A stretch of DNA of 64,000 nt from Takakia lepidozioides (GCA_030704615.1 CM060734.1:12774001-12838000), one strand, 5' to 3'. Shown: positions 11,019 through 23,656, counted from the first letter of the stretch. The notes: a model not told the origin generated them from the sequence alone. A program made the numbers and translations.

Positions 11019-11700
11019 TCAATGAAACCTGATGGTCTGAAACCCAGAAAGTTCATAAATGTTGCTAAGATGGAAAGTCCCAACTAAATGGACTTTGGAA
11101 AGACGGCTCACAACAAGTGCATGGTTTTCTTTGTGTGCTACTAATAAATCAGCCTCACTGAATCCTACAATGGCTTGCAACCACTCTCCTTTCACTTGAC
11201 AGTCAACTTTGGCATCACCAGATACATCCATGAAGCGCGCAAGCATATATGGCTTGGCATGTATTGAAAAAATACAAACCACCCTCGGGTTAAAGAATGA
11301 TATCATGCATGTGGCAATTGGCGGAAACTCGTTTAAAAGGAGACCGAGCAGGATAGGAAACAGAGAAAACTCCAGTTATCTGAATGTAGATGCAAGCTGC
11401 TCATATTCGTCTTGGACTACTACAGTAAAATTCAGCTACAAAAATACATAAGAAAATAAATGAACAAGTAGTGATAACATGAAGTAAAATGAAAATGAAA
11501 ATGAAACTGTAAAATAGAAAAGATGATAAAAGAACCCTTACAATTTGAATATCTTCTACCATCTGTCATACTTTGAGTTCATGTCTGTTGTCAATCTGGC
11601 CTTTAACTTCAATCACCATAGCAGAAATTGTGGAAGTCGCAAATTTCTCAGAAGTGCGGGCAACGAAGTCGACGGTGCTCTTGTTTGAAGAAAAAATTGA
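11019..11700 (-). pseudogene. Remnant of a spliced gene, unrecognised (three exon-like blocks)
   Basis: Read on minus, a block starts after CTGTGCAG (near 11702) and encodes STVDFVARTSEKFATSTI and VIEVKGQIDNRHELKV, ending before a GTAAGG donor near 11545. A second block (FTVVVQDEYEQLA) lies near 11430. A third frame (11306-11019) contains KVDCQVKGEWLQAIVGFSE. An in-frame TGA follows HELKV, so the unit looks decayed. Hydrophobic/basic alternation would suit an OB-fold nucleic-acid-binding protein, but I cannot assign a family. Confidence 0.35.
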
Positions 11701-13168
11701 GCTGCACAGGTGAGTCAAATGCTGGCAAACCTGGATAGTTGTGGCTGATGTAATCTGGCTTGCTACCTCGCTGTCACATTTCTCTCACTTTGTCCTTGGA
11801 CGTAAAGCAAAGTTTTCTACACACAATGCATGTCCTTTCACCAGGCTGGCTGAGTGACTTTGAGAAGGGCGCCATTGATGGTGATGGTCACGGTTTGAAA
11901 CCCATGCTTATTTTATACATCAGCATGCAAGAATGAGTACTCTAGAGAGTCACTAGGGAACTTGTCGGAGTTCCCGTACCTACTCAAAACCAAGCATTCA
12001 AACCTTGCATCTCGTACACTATAGTCCAGTTCATCAACAGTAAGAAGCGGATTGTCTTTCTAACTGCCATTGCAAGCACAACAAACAGAAGTAAAGAAAG
12101 AAAGAATCTAAAAGAAGATGGATGTAGAATGGTGAGAGATGATGGACTTATACTCACAAGTGCCAAAGCTTTTGCTATGTGTGAACAACCGCTGAAGAAG
12201 GCTCAGGGGTCAAGGGTTGCGCCATGTGCGCCTTAAAGTCGTCGCCTTTGCAAGTAGGAAAAGTATGAGCTCGAAACAAAAGAAGATGATGAGATATAGG
12301 TGTGGTAATTACGATTCATAATTATTTAATTATATCTAAAACCCTAACTGATCACTAAACTATTGTACATTAAAAATTCTTTGAATTGGGTTTTGAATTT
12401 GGAACTTATCATCATTAAATGACGTAGAAGCTTTTTATTCCATTTAGTCCCATACATATATTTATTCATTAATATGAATTTGTAGTCCAATTAATCACTC
12501 ATTGCACATTTCATTCACAGTAACACTTGTTGAAGAATGTTACATAAAAAGTCGTAAACAAAATCCCAACTTGGGGGAATACATATTTTAATAACTACTG
12601 GTTCGAATGTAATTTTCTAGTCGCGTGTGAAGTAGTTAGAACCACTTCTAATTTCCGTTATTTATTTTATATTTATTTCAGTAATTGAATTAAAGAAAGC
12701 CTCCGGAGTGTGACGGATGGAGGCGGAAGCGAGCTCCGCATTTCGCGGTGAGAGGAGGCTTGCTCAACGGTTGTCTCCTCCCCCCTTTGCCTTCAGGATT
12801 CAGCTAAGCTCGAAGGATGGAGTCTGAACCCAGCTTGATCGATATTTCCTCCTTCCCCATTCAGATCCGGCCCATTCCAACAATCTCGGAGAACACTGGA
12901 TGACCCATTTATGTCCGAGGATCGTACTTCTACCATCATCCCCTTCTTCGTTTGTTCATGACGAACTCCTTCATCCCTGAGGACGATCCTTACGGCTATC
13001 TCACTGATAGTGACCCTAAGCAAGTCTCATTTATTTCCCTGCAATCTTGGGGTCATCATTCCTCGCTCAGCTTGCCCTCGGACGCCACATCCCCTTCTGG
13101 CTTGGCCCTTTTAGCAGGGTTCATCAATCCCTAATCAATGTTTGTCGGCTACCCACGAGTTAATCAAA
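11701..13168. other. No supported gene
   Basis: Only short frames of unknown meaning are present (for example 12793-13134 on both strands). The bases between 12680 and 12780 are GC-rich with an internal GGAGGCGG direct repeat. Nothing else is recognised. Confidence 0.4.
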
Positions 13169-13182
13169 CCCCCCCCCCCCCC
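13169..13182 (+). repeat. Poly-C tract (14 C)
   Basis: Fourteen consecutive C between AATCAAA and AGCCGCC. Length is likely variable and prone to assembly error. Confidence 0.9.
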
Positions 13183-13239
13183 AGCCGCCTTCACTAATAT
13201 AGAAGTATTTTATAATTTGTTTAAAAAAAAAACTCAATA

Positions 13240-13420
13240 CCAAACTTTGAGACTTCAACGTTTAGTTATATTTTGTTTTTATTTTCAATTTTATACTTAA
13301 TGCTGAAGTCCGGACTTCAGCTGAAGTCTTGGACTCAAGCGTTGAGTTATATTTCGGTTTTTTTGTTCAATTTTATAGGTAACGCTAAAGTCCAGATTTC
13401 AGTGAGCAGAAACCATGAGC
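13240..13420. repeat. Diverged ~95-bp tandem pair with the palindrome CTGAAGTCCGGACTTCAG
   Basis: Two units share the order CGTT(T/G)AGTTATATTT..GTTTTT..TTCAATTTTATA followed by GCTGAAGTC. The 18-base perfect palindrome CTGAAGTCCGGACTTCAG is at 13303-13320, immediately followed by a further CTGAAGTC. A (C)ATGAGCCG repeat follows at 13410-13460. Confidence 0.6.
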
Positions 13421-13849
13421 CATGAGCCGTATGAGCCGCATGAGTTGTGAGCCGAAGTCTAAGACATGCGGTTTTCATGAGCGGACTCCTCCAAATTTGG
13501 AAATGCGGCAGATTAAAAAAAGTATTAAAATAATAGTTTTTATTTGACCTTGCCGTTTTTGGAAGTTCCAGATCATGTAATGTGGCGAAGAAATGTCGTC
13601 AGTAACAACTCCGCTCATGGGTTTTTAGATCCGCTCAGGGAAATAAGTGACCGTGCAACGAGAAATCCAGTATACCACGGCAAAAGAACGTCGCATACTG
13701 GCCTGTATAGAGTATTCCGCGGTTTTACATGCCTTAACATTGGAATGAAGCTGACCATTCTGTCGCGATTGAACCAATAGAGTCTGCACCAATAGAATCT
13801 GCAGTACTTCACAATTCTGTCATTTTCGGGTATTCGGCGGGAAAGGTTT

Positions 13850-14030
13850 GCGACTCAACTGGGAAATGCGGTGCCGCATTACGGTTCACACGTGCGAAAT
13901 TTTTGGGGGTTCGCTGTTGGCGACGGTCGGCTCCCTGAAGACTGGGTGCGACTATCTTGCTATGACGAAGGCCGCAACTACCAGTACCTACGACGTTACT
14001 TGGAAATGCGGCGCCGCATTTCCTTGCCGG
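13850..14030. repeat. Two element 1 palindromes 3' of the transposase half-gene
   Basis: AAATGCGGTGCCGCATT is at 13864-13880. A perfect 22-base palindrome is at 14002-14023, with core AAATGCGGCGCCGCATTT. Both belong to the same family as the 53-bp array at 28.8-30.2 kb and the copies between exons of the element 1 methyltransferase gene. They lie about 260-420 bases beyond the stop of the transposase C-terminal half. Confidence 0.85.
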
Positions 14031-14286
14031 GGATGGAATGAGGAAAGCAAAGTTTGGGAGAGCAGAAAAACAGGAACCCTCCAACAAAAAAAATACAAGC
14101 ACGTGGAAACAGAAGTGAATGACATAGTATTATCTTAGTTCGAGCAAAACAGGTTACTCGTAAGCAAGACATAAGTCGAACCTTTCTGTGGCCAAAGTCA
14201 GAGGTACTTGCAGCAGTACAGTTCTACTATAACTGAAACTCCAAAAAGGATGGGCGTAACATTGTGTTTTGGCCCGCAAGCCAAGC

Positions 14287-16055
14287 TCACTGGTCCCCTG
14301 GATCCATATTCAGAAGAGTGTACACCTCTTGGGGGCTCAACTCTGGTGCATGTATGAAGTGATGAGTTGTGGAATTACACCGGAGTCTCTTTAGGTACAC
14401 GTAGTACAGATGCTTGCAAGGGCAGTATGATGCCCCCTTCTTCGCCATGATCTGGAAGTCGGTGCAATTGTAGGTGGGTAATTCTGAAATGGTGATGGTG
14501 TACACCTCATTGCGAACAGCTGAGCCTGCCGTGGCCATCTGATACACACGCCCGAAGCCTGGTGGGGGCGCTTCTGTCGAGCTCTGGATTGTACAGTTCA
14601 TCCGAAGTGCATTCCCCATCCTTGTCTCGTTCACTTTTGAGGGAGGTCGCTGCCTCTTCGGTTTCCCCAACGGTGTATAGGATGCTTAGAGTTGTCGCGT
14701 CCCATTGTTCTTGCTCTCACAGGGGTCGGTGGTGGAGGCTGTGGAAGCGGAAATGGTTGTCTGGGGACGTCAGTGCGCTGCACCATCCAAAATCATGCGG
14801 CAGTAAGGGCGTCAGCCTCAACCTGACTCAGATCGCAGCCTGGTTCCACCGGCCACACCGGGGGAGCCTCTGGCATTGTTTGTATGCCGTACTTGGGCTT
14901 TCTATACACGCAAGTCATAATGTCATGCCTGCAGAACCAGAACTGGGTGGTTGTCGCCTCCGCAAACTTTGCATGGACAAATCTCCCTGTAAAAGTAGGA
15001 GCAGGGACAGCCCCATCTGGATTCCTCCTTATCATCTCTAAACAACGTTGCCGTGTATCCACTCGAATTGTGGAGCACCTGCCTCGAAACGCCGGCTTGT
15101 GCGAGCAATTCTCCAATGTGACGCAGACACAGTCATCTCCACAATGGCTTGGCCATACTGCATAACAACGGGCGAAATTTGGGGCAAGGGAGCAGTGGGT
15201 ATTTCTCGCACGGAATCCCCGCTTGAAGGCGATGGCGATCTAGAAACTCTTGGGCTTCCACTGCTGGAAGACATTGTGCGGCAACATGACGGGACCTCGA
15301 GATGTTGTCCGAAAGTTCCTGTCGGATCTCCAGGAATCCTCTTCACACCCGGGTTCCTCTTCAATCCTCCGCCTCACAGGGCGAGTACGGACGTCCCTCT
15401 CTAGGTGTTCACCTCTGCGGTGCAGAGGCGTCCCTTTGATCTTATCTCGCAATGTTGTCGCCCATTTCAGTGGATTCTTCGACCTCGAAGCTGTTCGTAC
15501 CAAAAATTCCTCCCTGTCCGGCCCAAAGCCCCATTGTTTCCCGCTCAGGAACTTGTAGTACGTGGCTTGGTGCATGATTGCTCTGTCGATGTCCTCTGTT
15601 GTGGCCGTCACTACGTCCACCAGATGTGCGGCAGAAGACGCTCGCCAGGAGAAGTGGACTGATTCTGCCATATTCGTGTTCGACATGTCCGTGTCGGAAT
15701 CCAAGCACCGTTCCTACAAGGACAGAAATAATGGTGAGGGAAAAATGGAAAGGTCCGTAATAGAATGACAATTGCAGGAAAGTCTGGCATCATACCTCCC
15801 GCATGTACTGTCCGAACTGTCGATACCGGAAATGCCACCACCCCAACCAGCTGTGCAAGGCTCCTAGATTGGTTGCCTTGATGATAGCAAACTTAACCTC
15901 CGCGTCATCAAATGTGGGTGCATCCTTTCACGCCGTACAAAGGACACGATGTTCAGCTTGGAATGAGCTAGCAACAAATTTGGTAGTGTAGTGAGATAGA
16001 CTCTGCATCCAATGGAATCCACAGGATCTCTCTTTCCCCTCCATTGGAACATTGG
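14287..16055 (-). pseudogene. MULE-like transposase, C-terminal half (element 1)
   Basis: Read on minus from the LTR edge, the frame begins PMEGKERSCGFHW, the conserved C..xHW block after the second catalytic Asp of MULE-type DDE transposases. It runs to GWWHFRYRQFG, then a GT donor near 15795 and an acceptor TTGTAG near 15715. The next exon (15704-15240) contains NMAESVHFSW and TTEDIDRAI, matching NLAETVHNAW and TTDDLIRAL in element 2. A further frame covers 15116-14793. The last frame (14670-14287) holds a SWIM zinc finger, YNCTDF...CPCKHLYYVYLKRL, as in MULE/FAR1-type proteins. An in-frame stop lies near 15940. The N-terminal half is absent here: an LTR starts at 16056, and the matching half lies 14 kb away in the opposite orientation. 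Confidence 0.75.
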
Positions 16056-16782
16056 TGTCGCACACCTTACTTCGGTAAGCTCCCCTTCAAGTCATAGTTA
16101 CTCGCTTTGATGCGCGCGCCTAACTCCCCAACAGGCCGCCGGGCCAACTCGGAGCTTCAGCTGCTCACCGGGACATAACGGTCCCCCTTTACTCCTCCAC
16201 TTGACCCTCTCTCAATTTGGGCCAAGTGGAAATTCCCTTTGGTCGATGGCAGTCCGGAACAGCTCTCCACACCTTGGTCGCTTTCCGGCTCGCACACTTA
16301 CTCACTAGTTTTTGGTCACCAACGGGCTTGCACCGTTCTCGGGGTTACGACTCCCTCTATATATACTTCTATGACTGTCCACGGGGGTTTCAAAAACAAC
16401 CATGCCATTTTATGGTGAACCACCACGAAAACCCTCGACTCCCGGTGATGAGTCGCGGTGAGTCTTGGCCCACCCACCACGGTCCCATTGGACCGTGATG
16501 AGTCCCAAGACTCCCCACGACTCCCACCACAAGGTCTCCGGCCCTATGGTGAGTCCTATGCAACCCCCACTAAGTCCCACTAAGCTATCACCACCCCTCG
16601 TGGAACCACCCCCACCGCAACCTGGTGTGCAGGGCTCCACGTAGTGAGCGCCTCCGCCTCCTTGAGTGCCTTGGGCACTCAAGGGTGCTTCAGCCCCCCA
16701 TCTATTGTTGCCACTGCCCCCACCACAAGGGCAGCCCCTCTCATGTCCCGACCCCCTGCCCTCGAGGCAAATGGCCGCGACA
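16056..16782 (-). mobile_element. 3' LTR of chromovirus copy 1 (727 bp)
   Basis: Begins TGTCGCACACC and ends GGCCGCGACA. The coding strand is minus, so this left-hand LTR is the 3' LTR. A TATA-like TATATATA lies near 16360. The open frames at 16410-16944 are shadows of the GC-rich U3. The five bases before it (ATTGG) have no identifiable partner because the other end of the element is truncated. Confidence 0.85.
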
Positions 16783-17608
16783 CACACCCCTACCAACAGG
16801 GAGTCGATGTCCTCATCGACTTGTCAATTTTGTAGAAACAAACATCCAAGTTGTGGCGTCCCACATCAAGGAGTTTTTTTCCGTACCATGGCGTCCCATG
16901 GCAAAGAACCAAACCCCCACTTGACTCTACTCTCCACTAGCTAGTTCGGCCGACTTCCTTCAAGTCTCGGCCAAGGGTGGCCAAGGGTGGAGCCTCTCAA
17001 GCTCCTCCCAGTGCACTGTTCTTGGCCTCCTTCAAGGCCTTGAGCAAGGGTTCACCTTGAACCTCTTTTTGACTAGGAAGATAACCTTGAACCAACCGTG
17101 CGCCCCAATCACTACAATTGGGTCCGCCTTGGAATGCTGGCCTGAGGTACGGGAACACGCCGAAGCCACACTACGACTTCGTCTCGAGGCTACACGATTA
17201 TAGTACGTGAATGGAAGCACATAGCTTCCGCGTTAGCCCGCACTACAAGGCAACCCCCTCAGTAGCGTAGTTATAGTACGCGCACGTGCCAGGTGCGCAC
17301 TAGCACGTGAACTCCCAAAAAATGCGCAAGTTTCATTGGCCTTGGATGGGAGTCACCCGATTTTGGCACGCAAACACACGTTTAATCCAATTTATCTCTC
17401 CCCCTTTTGTAAGCTAGCATGCATTCTACACACTAGCCAACCATACCATGCATCACCATTCCAAACAAAATAGGACGCACAACATTTGGAAACCATTATA
17501 TTTATAACAAAATCTGTACAACACAAGTTTTTGCAATCGGATTCATGAGCTAGCTAAGCCGGGCTAAACATGCATTTCCTCCCCCACAATCCAAGGTTGA
17601 TGTCCTCA
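16783..17608 (-). other. Chromovirus 3' untranslated region with polypurine tract
   Basis: On minus, a polypurine-like TGTTGGTAGGGGTGTG (16798-16783) abuts the LTR. The rest (to the pol stop at 17609) has no conserved frame. It carries a purine-rich block near 17580 and a GATGAGGACATC word that recurs beside the polypurine tract. Confidence 0.6.
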
Positions 17609-18838
17609 TCACCACTTCTTCCGTTTTTGAGGTCGCCCTTCGAAAGCTGCAACCGCCTCGGATGCGTTTCCCATTTCTGAGGCACGCACCCAAGATGCCT
17701 CCACATGATGATAGCCCTTCCATTTCACGAGATACTCCGTTTCTCGATTTTTGAACCTCCTCGACTTAAGCACTGCCTCCACCTCGTACTCAGGTTCATT
17801 TTCATGATCCAATAGCACAGGTGGCGGATGCAACACTTGATGTCGATTCGGACGCGCTTCATCTTTGAAATAAGGCTTCAAAAGGGAGACGTGGAATACT
17901 GGATGCACCTTGCCAAAAGGGGAAACTCCCGTTGTGGAGTGTTTTGTGTAATTATAACAGAACTCTGCTGCATCTAAGTGCTCCACCCAGTCCGATTGGT
18001 CTGCCGACACGTAATTCCGCAAAATCTACTTCACCACGGAATTCACCCTTTCCGTTTTGCTGTCCGTCGTAGGTCGGAAGGCGGTGCTCATCTTGAGCCT
18101 CGTCCCCATTTTTTTCCAAAGTGCCCTCCAAAACTTACTTGTAAACTTTGGATCGCGGTCCGAGGCAATATCCTTCGGGAGTCCATGATGCTTGAAGACG
18201 TGGGCGAACTAAAGTCGCCCCGTCTCCTGCACCCTTGCCGTCTCCTTGGTGGGGATGAAATGGCCCATTTTACTGAACCTATCCACCACCACCATGATTG
18301 CATCGAATCCTTTGGACAGCGGCATAGCAGTCATGAAATCCATCGAGACACTTTCCCAAGACCCCTCTCGAATTGGCAAGGGTTGTAACAGGCCCGCTTG
18401 CTTTTTGTACTCGCTCTGGTTTTGTTGGCATGTGGTGCATGTCTTGACATACTCCTCGGCCTCCTCCCTCAGTTTGGGCCAGAAATACTCTTTCTTCAGG
18501 AGTGTCGCGGTGCGCTTGGCTCCGTTGTGGCCCGCAAGCGGACCATCATGGCATTCTTTCAAGAGACTATCTCTGATCCCTCCCTTTGGCATGTAGAGAC
18601 GTTTTTGCTTGTACCGGAGCAGTCCATTTTGCAAGTGGAACTGCGATTTAACCCCCATCCTCAAATCCTGCATCATGGACTTCGTCATCTCGTTCTTCCG
18701 GTAAGCCTTCCGGATCTTTCTTTGGAGCGCCGTCTCGCCCCTGTATACCAACATGAGCTGTTGCTTTCTACTTAAAGCATCGGCCACCCCATTGTCCCGT
18801 CCCAGTTTATACTGGATATCCACGTCGAACACTGCCAA
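17609..18838 (-). pseudogene. Chromovirus integrase and chromodomain
   Basis: The upstream frame (18838-18209) ends RNase H (IQYKLGRDNGVADALSRK) and enters integrase. The HHCC zinc-binding module reads ECHDGPLAGHNGAKRT...CTTCQQNQ. The catalytic-core start is MDFMTAMPLSKGFDAIMVVVD. The downstream frame (18022-17609) holds the integrase C-terminus (HPVFHVSLLKPYF) and a chromodomain (VEAVLKSRRFKNRETEYLVK, WKGYHHVEASW). Between about 18210 and 18022 the frame is broken, so the middle of the integrase core cannot be read through. The chromodomain places the family among the plant chromoviruses. Confidence 0.85.
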
Positions 18839-19974
18839 AGTGTCTAGTCACCTAAGTTGTTTTGGGGACAACTTAGGCTGTGTTGCAAAATACTTCACCG
18901 TGACATTGTCCGTGAACACCTTCACTGGGTTGGAATCAACATAGTGGCGCCAAAGCTCAAGGCAATGCACCACCGCCTTCATCTCTTTCTCGTGCGTTGG
19001 CCACCGTCGCTCCACTTCATTCCGTTTCTTACTTTCGTAAGCCTCTGGACGTCCATCCTACATGAATACTCCTCCAATCGCGAAGTCTGACTCATCCGCA
19101 TGAATCTCAAATGGACGGTCGAACTCCGGGATTTTTAGGACTGGAGCTTCCGCCATCCGCTGCTTTAACTCGGCAAAAGCTTGGCCACAAAAGGTGTTCC
19201 ATACCCATACCATGGATTTACACAAAAGGTCTGACAGCGGCCCCGCGATCTTGGCGAAATTTCTCACATACTTCCGGTAATATGAGGCGAGTCCTAGGAA
19301 GGATCGCACTCCCGGGACTGAAGTCGGAGGCTCCCAGTCCAAGATCGCCCTCACATTTCTGTCATCCATTTTGATCTCATCTTGTGTAATCACATGCCCT
19401 AGGAACTCTACTTTTGTGACCCCGAATTCGCCCTTTGAAGTTTTGGCATACAGCTTCCCTTCCCACAATTTCTGGAACACCCTTTTGAGGTGCTCCAGGT
19501 GCTCTTCCTTTGTTTCCGAGTACACCAAGATGTCGTCGATGTACACGATCACAAAGTCATCCAACCACTCCTGGAAAAGGCTGTTCATTAGCGTGCTAAA
19601 GGTCGCGGGTGCGTTGGTGAGCCCAAAGGCATCACCAAGAACTCATACGAACCATATCTTGTCCTGCACGCGGTCTTCTCCTCATCTCCTTCCGCCACTC
19701 GGATTTGATGGTAGCCGGAGCGCAAATCGATCCGGCTGAAATACTTCACTCCTGCCAACCGATCGAAGAGGTCGTCGATCCTTGGCAAAGGGTACTGGTT
19801 CTTGATAGTCACCTTATTCAGAGCCCTATAATTGACACACATCTGCAACGTCCCATCCTTCTTGTCTGCGAATAGCACCGGGGCTCCGTAAGGTGACTTA
19901 CTCGGCGGGATGTACCCCTTTGACATTAGATCCTTGAGCTGAGCCTTCACCTCGACCAACTCTTTGTGGCTCAA
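18839..19974 (-). pseudogene. Chromovirus reverse transcriptase and RNase H
   Basis: The first frame (19974-19588) has the RT fingers and palm, including [20 protein letters not shown] and [13 protein letters not shown]. The second (19588-19058) has the catalytic YIDDILVYS box and the RNase H start (FEIHADESDFAIGG, with the usual DAS altered to DES). The two frames are offset near 19590, within the conserved MPFGLTNAP region, where this copy reads [10 protein letters not shown] further stop precedes the RNase H end. Copy 2 (25895-25365) keeps [12 protein letters not shown], so the damage here is specific to copy 1. Confidence 0.85.
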
Positions 19975-19989
19975 CCGATAGGGCGCCTT

Positions 19990-21530
19990 GGCAGGCGGCT
20001 CCGATCCCCGGTCACCTCATCTTGTGGTCACCTCTTCGCGGTGGCAAGCCGCTTGGTAAATCCTCCGACATCACATCCTGGTATTTCTCCAAAATCCCCT
20101 TGATCCAATCTGGGCTCGGTTCCCTATCGCCTTCTCCCTTCACTTGTTTTACGTAAAGCAAAAACTGGGGCTCGTGTGGCTCCTCCACGGCCCACTCATT
20201 TGCTGTCAGCAGGTTTATTCGTCCTCCCATTGGGTTGGGCGTTTCCGACACTCGTAAAACTTCGCCACCATTCCCATACGGCAACGTGGCTATTCTCTTG
20301 CGGCCATCTATGACCGCTCCTGATTTGCTCAAACATCCCCAAAATGAGATCCACTCCATCAATCTCGCAAATGGTGAAGTTCTCACGTCCCTCCCAACTC
20401 CCCAGCTGAAGAGGAATATCGAACGCCAACCTCATCGCCAGTTGTGGCTCTCCTTTGGCAGAACGCACTTCAATAGAGGCCCCCACATCACTTGTCGGGA
20501 GCCCCAACTTTCGTGTCGTTGCCGGTGTCATGAAGGAGTGCGACACTCCTGTGTCCACCAACAACAACACGTTAGTTCCGGAAATCATCCCACCAACGAA
20601 CATTAACTGACTCCTTTTACGCAAAGGGCCAGTCTCCTGATACAACTCACAAGAGTAGTTGCCTACCTTGCAAGTCTTGGCATCCACCGCTTCCACCAAG
20701 CGGCTGATGGAATCTTCGGACAGCTCTGCGGTTGCCCGGGTCATGTTCAATGTTCGGGGTTTCGCGCACTTCTTGGCCATGTGCCCGGGCTCCCCGCAAT
20801 TAAAGCACACTCCATCCAAGGTGGCTTTCTGTCCGCCATAAGCCGTTGCACCTGATTTTCCTTTCGGAGCACGGGGTGTCGCCTTGACGTGTGAAGGCCC
20901 TCCCTTCGATTTCCATGTGCCATTGTCGCCGTGTGGCCTATCCCACTTCTTTTCCGGTCAGAAGGAGTCACCCTCCCGCTGAGTCTTCTTGTGGTTCAGC
21001 TCCGTACGGCCTTGTCTTTCGCCCTAGGGACATCCGAGAAACATTCAGCCCTTTCAATCGCCTCGTTCAAAGTCTTAGGTGGCTTCTCCTCCAACTTCCA
21101 CCTGGCGCATGGGGCCAGTCCCGCCACAAAGTTGAAGACCATTTCTGGTTCCGCCATATCCGCGGCTTCGAGCAACAACACATTGAAAGCCTGAACATAT
21201 CCCCGAATGTCATCCGTTTTTTCACTTTCCTCATCTTGTCCCGAGCGAGCCGGGACGCATTGAGGGGAACAAATTGTCTTTTCATAAGTTCCTTGAACCC
21301 ACTCCAGTTCAAGGTTTCCGGGTTTGGAACTCGGTCATGAAGGCATTTCTGCCACCATTGTTGAAAATAGCCCCCTCAAATAGGTGGGAGCCACTTCCAC
21401 CCGATCCTCGTCACTCAACTTGGCCGCCCGTCTGCCTGTCTCAGCTGCTGCCAACTCTTTCCTTATCCTTTTGTCCTCCCTAGCCCTCTCCAAAATCAGC
21501 TCTACTTTACTGGGATTCTCACATCGTCTA
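19990..21530 (-). pseudogene. Chromovirus gag, zinc knuckle and protease
   Basis: Gag pieces (21530-20996) include RVEVAPTYLRG, LNWSGFKELMKRQFVPLN and FVAGLAPCARWKLEEKPP in shifting frames. The CCHC knuckle CFNCGEPGHMAKKC is near 20810-20765. The protease motif is LLLVDTGVSHSFM (20560 region), where the canonical DTGAS reads DTGVS. A frame change follows the protease near 20340. These are nucleocapsid and aspartic protease parts of a non-functional copy. Confidence 0.8.
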
Positions 21531-22377
21531 ATCACTGTATTTGCAAGTTTAGCTGCATAACTAGGAAGGGAGTAGTCCTTCACCGGGCTCTTCATGAAGT
21601 CGGTTCTTGCAAAGAACGGGACATTCTTCCTGGCAAGAAATGTAGGCGCTACAGGTTTCGACCTGGATCCTGGAATCCTGCACATAACAATCATCCACGA
21701 GACCAATGAGAACCATAGTCCGGAAATGCGTGTGACAAAAAATCACCCAGAAGGCTTTGCAAACTTACAATGTTTGCACTCACTCATATTCCGGGTTCTC
21801 CTCGGCATCAATGTCCACTGTCTCTTCCTCCGAGTCCGACAAATCATCCGAGGAATCTTTGGCTTCGATGGGAGCCTTCACATTCCGTTGAAGCCCTTCC
21901 AGATGGGATCCCCAGATGGATGTGTCCTCCTAGGTAAAGAGGTGCCAGTCGGAAAATCGCCTAGCCCACATTGAGGCACCTGTTACAATGCCATCCAATC
22001 ATTAAAAAATGGCCCTTCACATATGGCAAATTTGAACATAATGAGAATTCGCAGAACAGCATAGTACAAGAATCTGCATACCTGTTCCACAGATGAGGTC
22101 CAGCACTCTGCCCTCCAGGTCAGTGCATGCCTCCATAATTGTCTGGATGAAGGCAGGGCTCCGAGTCCGTGAATACCGCAGGGGATCCATTGAAGTGAGG
22201 CTATGAGGGAGAAGTTCCATGGGAACGTTGTTGAACAGGACGTCGTAATCAATGGGGTCGCAGTTCGGGTCAACCAACAATCCCTCCTTCCGAAAAGCAA
22301 AGGTCGAGTTCTCCTTCACAAAGCAGTATGCATCGAACTGCTTCATCTGCATACACATTGGGGAATGATTAGAAATC

Positions 22378-22396
22378 GAATGCGGCACCGCATTTC
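22378..22396. repeat. Intronic copy of the element 1 palindrome
   Basis: GAATGCGGCACCGCATTTC lies between the GTAATT donor (after the LRSEGKK exon end, near 22440) and the TATGCAG acceptor (near 22354) of the element 1 methyltransferase gene. Its core is identical to units of the 53-bp array 6 kb away. Confidence 0.85.
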
Positions 22397-23635
22397 AAAA
22401 CAGGTTACAAAATGAAAGGACGATTGCTAATGTCCTAATTACCTTCTTCCCTTCCGACCGAAGGCCCAATGTGTTGATGCACGTCCACTTCTTCTTCAGA
22501 ATTGGGACGGCGCTCTTGCGGGTCCACTTCGCAATTCCTGCCTCCGTTGTTTTGCCTCTGCTCGCCAGGACAACCACACAGCCTCTGTCGTCCAACACCA
22601 TACGGGCAAGCCCGAATCCTTTCTTCCAAAAGTCCTCGGAGTACTTGTTCCAAGATGGCAAAGCTTGCAGTCCTTCCACAGGCTCTCCATCCGGAATATC
22701 CAAGATGATCATATCGCAAGACCACTCGGTGGCTTTTCCGCCCCTCCTGCAATCCTTCCCTACACACACCTTCTCAAAGAACGAGACCATCTTCAGAAAC
22801 CCAGGGGTGTCGGAAGGCTCTTCGGCAGCACGCCTTCTTCAGTGCTCTGCCCTTCAGCCCTCCATGGTCTTGATGTATGCCAACTTGGCTGCCCAATCCA
22901 AAGCCGCCAAGAAACTCTCATTGACACACTGAACTACTGTTTCTGGCTCCACTTTTGGTCTCTTCATTTCCACCGGCTCGAAAGGGTGCCCCCCCGGGGG
23001 GTTGAAGAGTGCCTTCTTTGTCGAGCCTGTTCTCGTCCCTTTTTGTGACAACGGTGGGCACACGGGATTTCGGCTGCATTTCGGGGGGTGGGCTGGTTGC
23101 AAAGTCTCCATCGGAGTCCTCTTCGTCACCCTCTTCCTGCTCTTTCTGTTTCTGCTTCTTCATTTTCTTGGGTGTCACAACTGCTGCTCCTTGCTGGCGA
23201 GTCCTCTTCTTGACCCCTTCTGTTGAGCCTGCACAGCCCCAATCCACCGTTTCTGTGCCATCTCAGCTGCCTTTCTGGATTGTTCCAGAGCAGTAGCGTC
23301 CTTGCCGACTCAGCGCCCAGCAGGGACACGTCTTTCCTTTCTCCTCTCCTCTGCTTTCGTGTGCAGATCTTTCTCCGATTCATCAACAAGTCCGCCAGAC
23401 ATGTCCAGGTACCATGGGCATCCAACGAGATGCGCGACATGCCATTGTTTCTGCATCTCTAGTAGGTAGACACAGCTTGGGCCCGCCACGGTCCAAGCCA
23501 TGAAGAACGGTGGCTCTTGAGCAAGGGCCCCTGTCTTAAGAAGCACGTATTTCATATACATGCAAGACAGTCAGCATGCGTGAGCACAAGTTATGACCAA
23601 TGTATTTGCAGAGTGCAACCGAAAAGATAAAAGTG

Positions 23636-23656
23636 CGAATGTGGTGCCGCATTTCC
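23636..23656. repeat. Intronic copy of the element 1 palindrome
   Basis: AATGTGGTGCCGCATTTCCC lies between two exon-like blocks of the element 1 methyltransferase gene (donor near 23707, next coding block from about 23561). Confidence 0.75.

Larger units (their letters stand above)
16056..21530 (-). mobile_element. Ty3/gypsy chromovirus copy 1, 5'-truncated
   Basis: A minus-strand element with order 3' LTR, chromodomain, integrase, RNase H, reverse transcriptase, protease, zinc knuckle, gag. The 5' LTR is missing: gag sequence runs directly into the C-terminal exon of the element 1 methyltransferase gene near 21530 (PSKVE joined to LILERAREDKR). Frames shift and stop several times, so it is non-autonomous. 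It lies between the transposase half-gene (left) and the methyltransferase gene (right), and so is part of the rearranged element 1. Confidence 0.85.

Noticed and set aside
13540-13860. Outer terminal inverted repeat of element 1
   Set aside because: I looked for a partner near 32.0-32.4 kb and near the ends of element 2 and saw none, so element borders remain open.
16410-16944. Overlapping plus and minus frames of 92-128 residues
   Set aside because: Shadows of the LTR and its flank, with no conserved domain.
18246-20606. Plus-strand frames of 116-136 residues across pol
   Set aside because: Antisense shadows of the minus-strand integrase, RT and protease.
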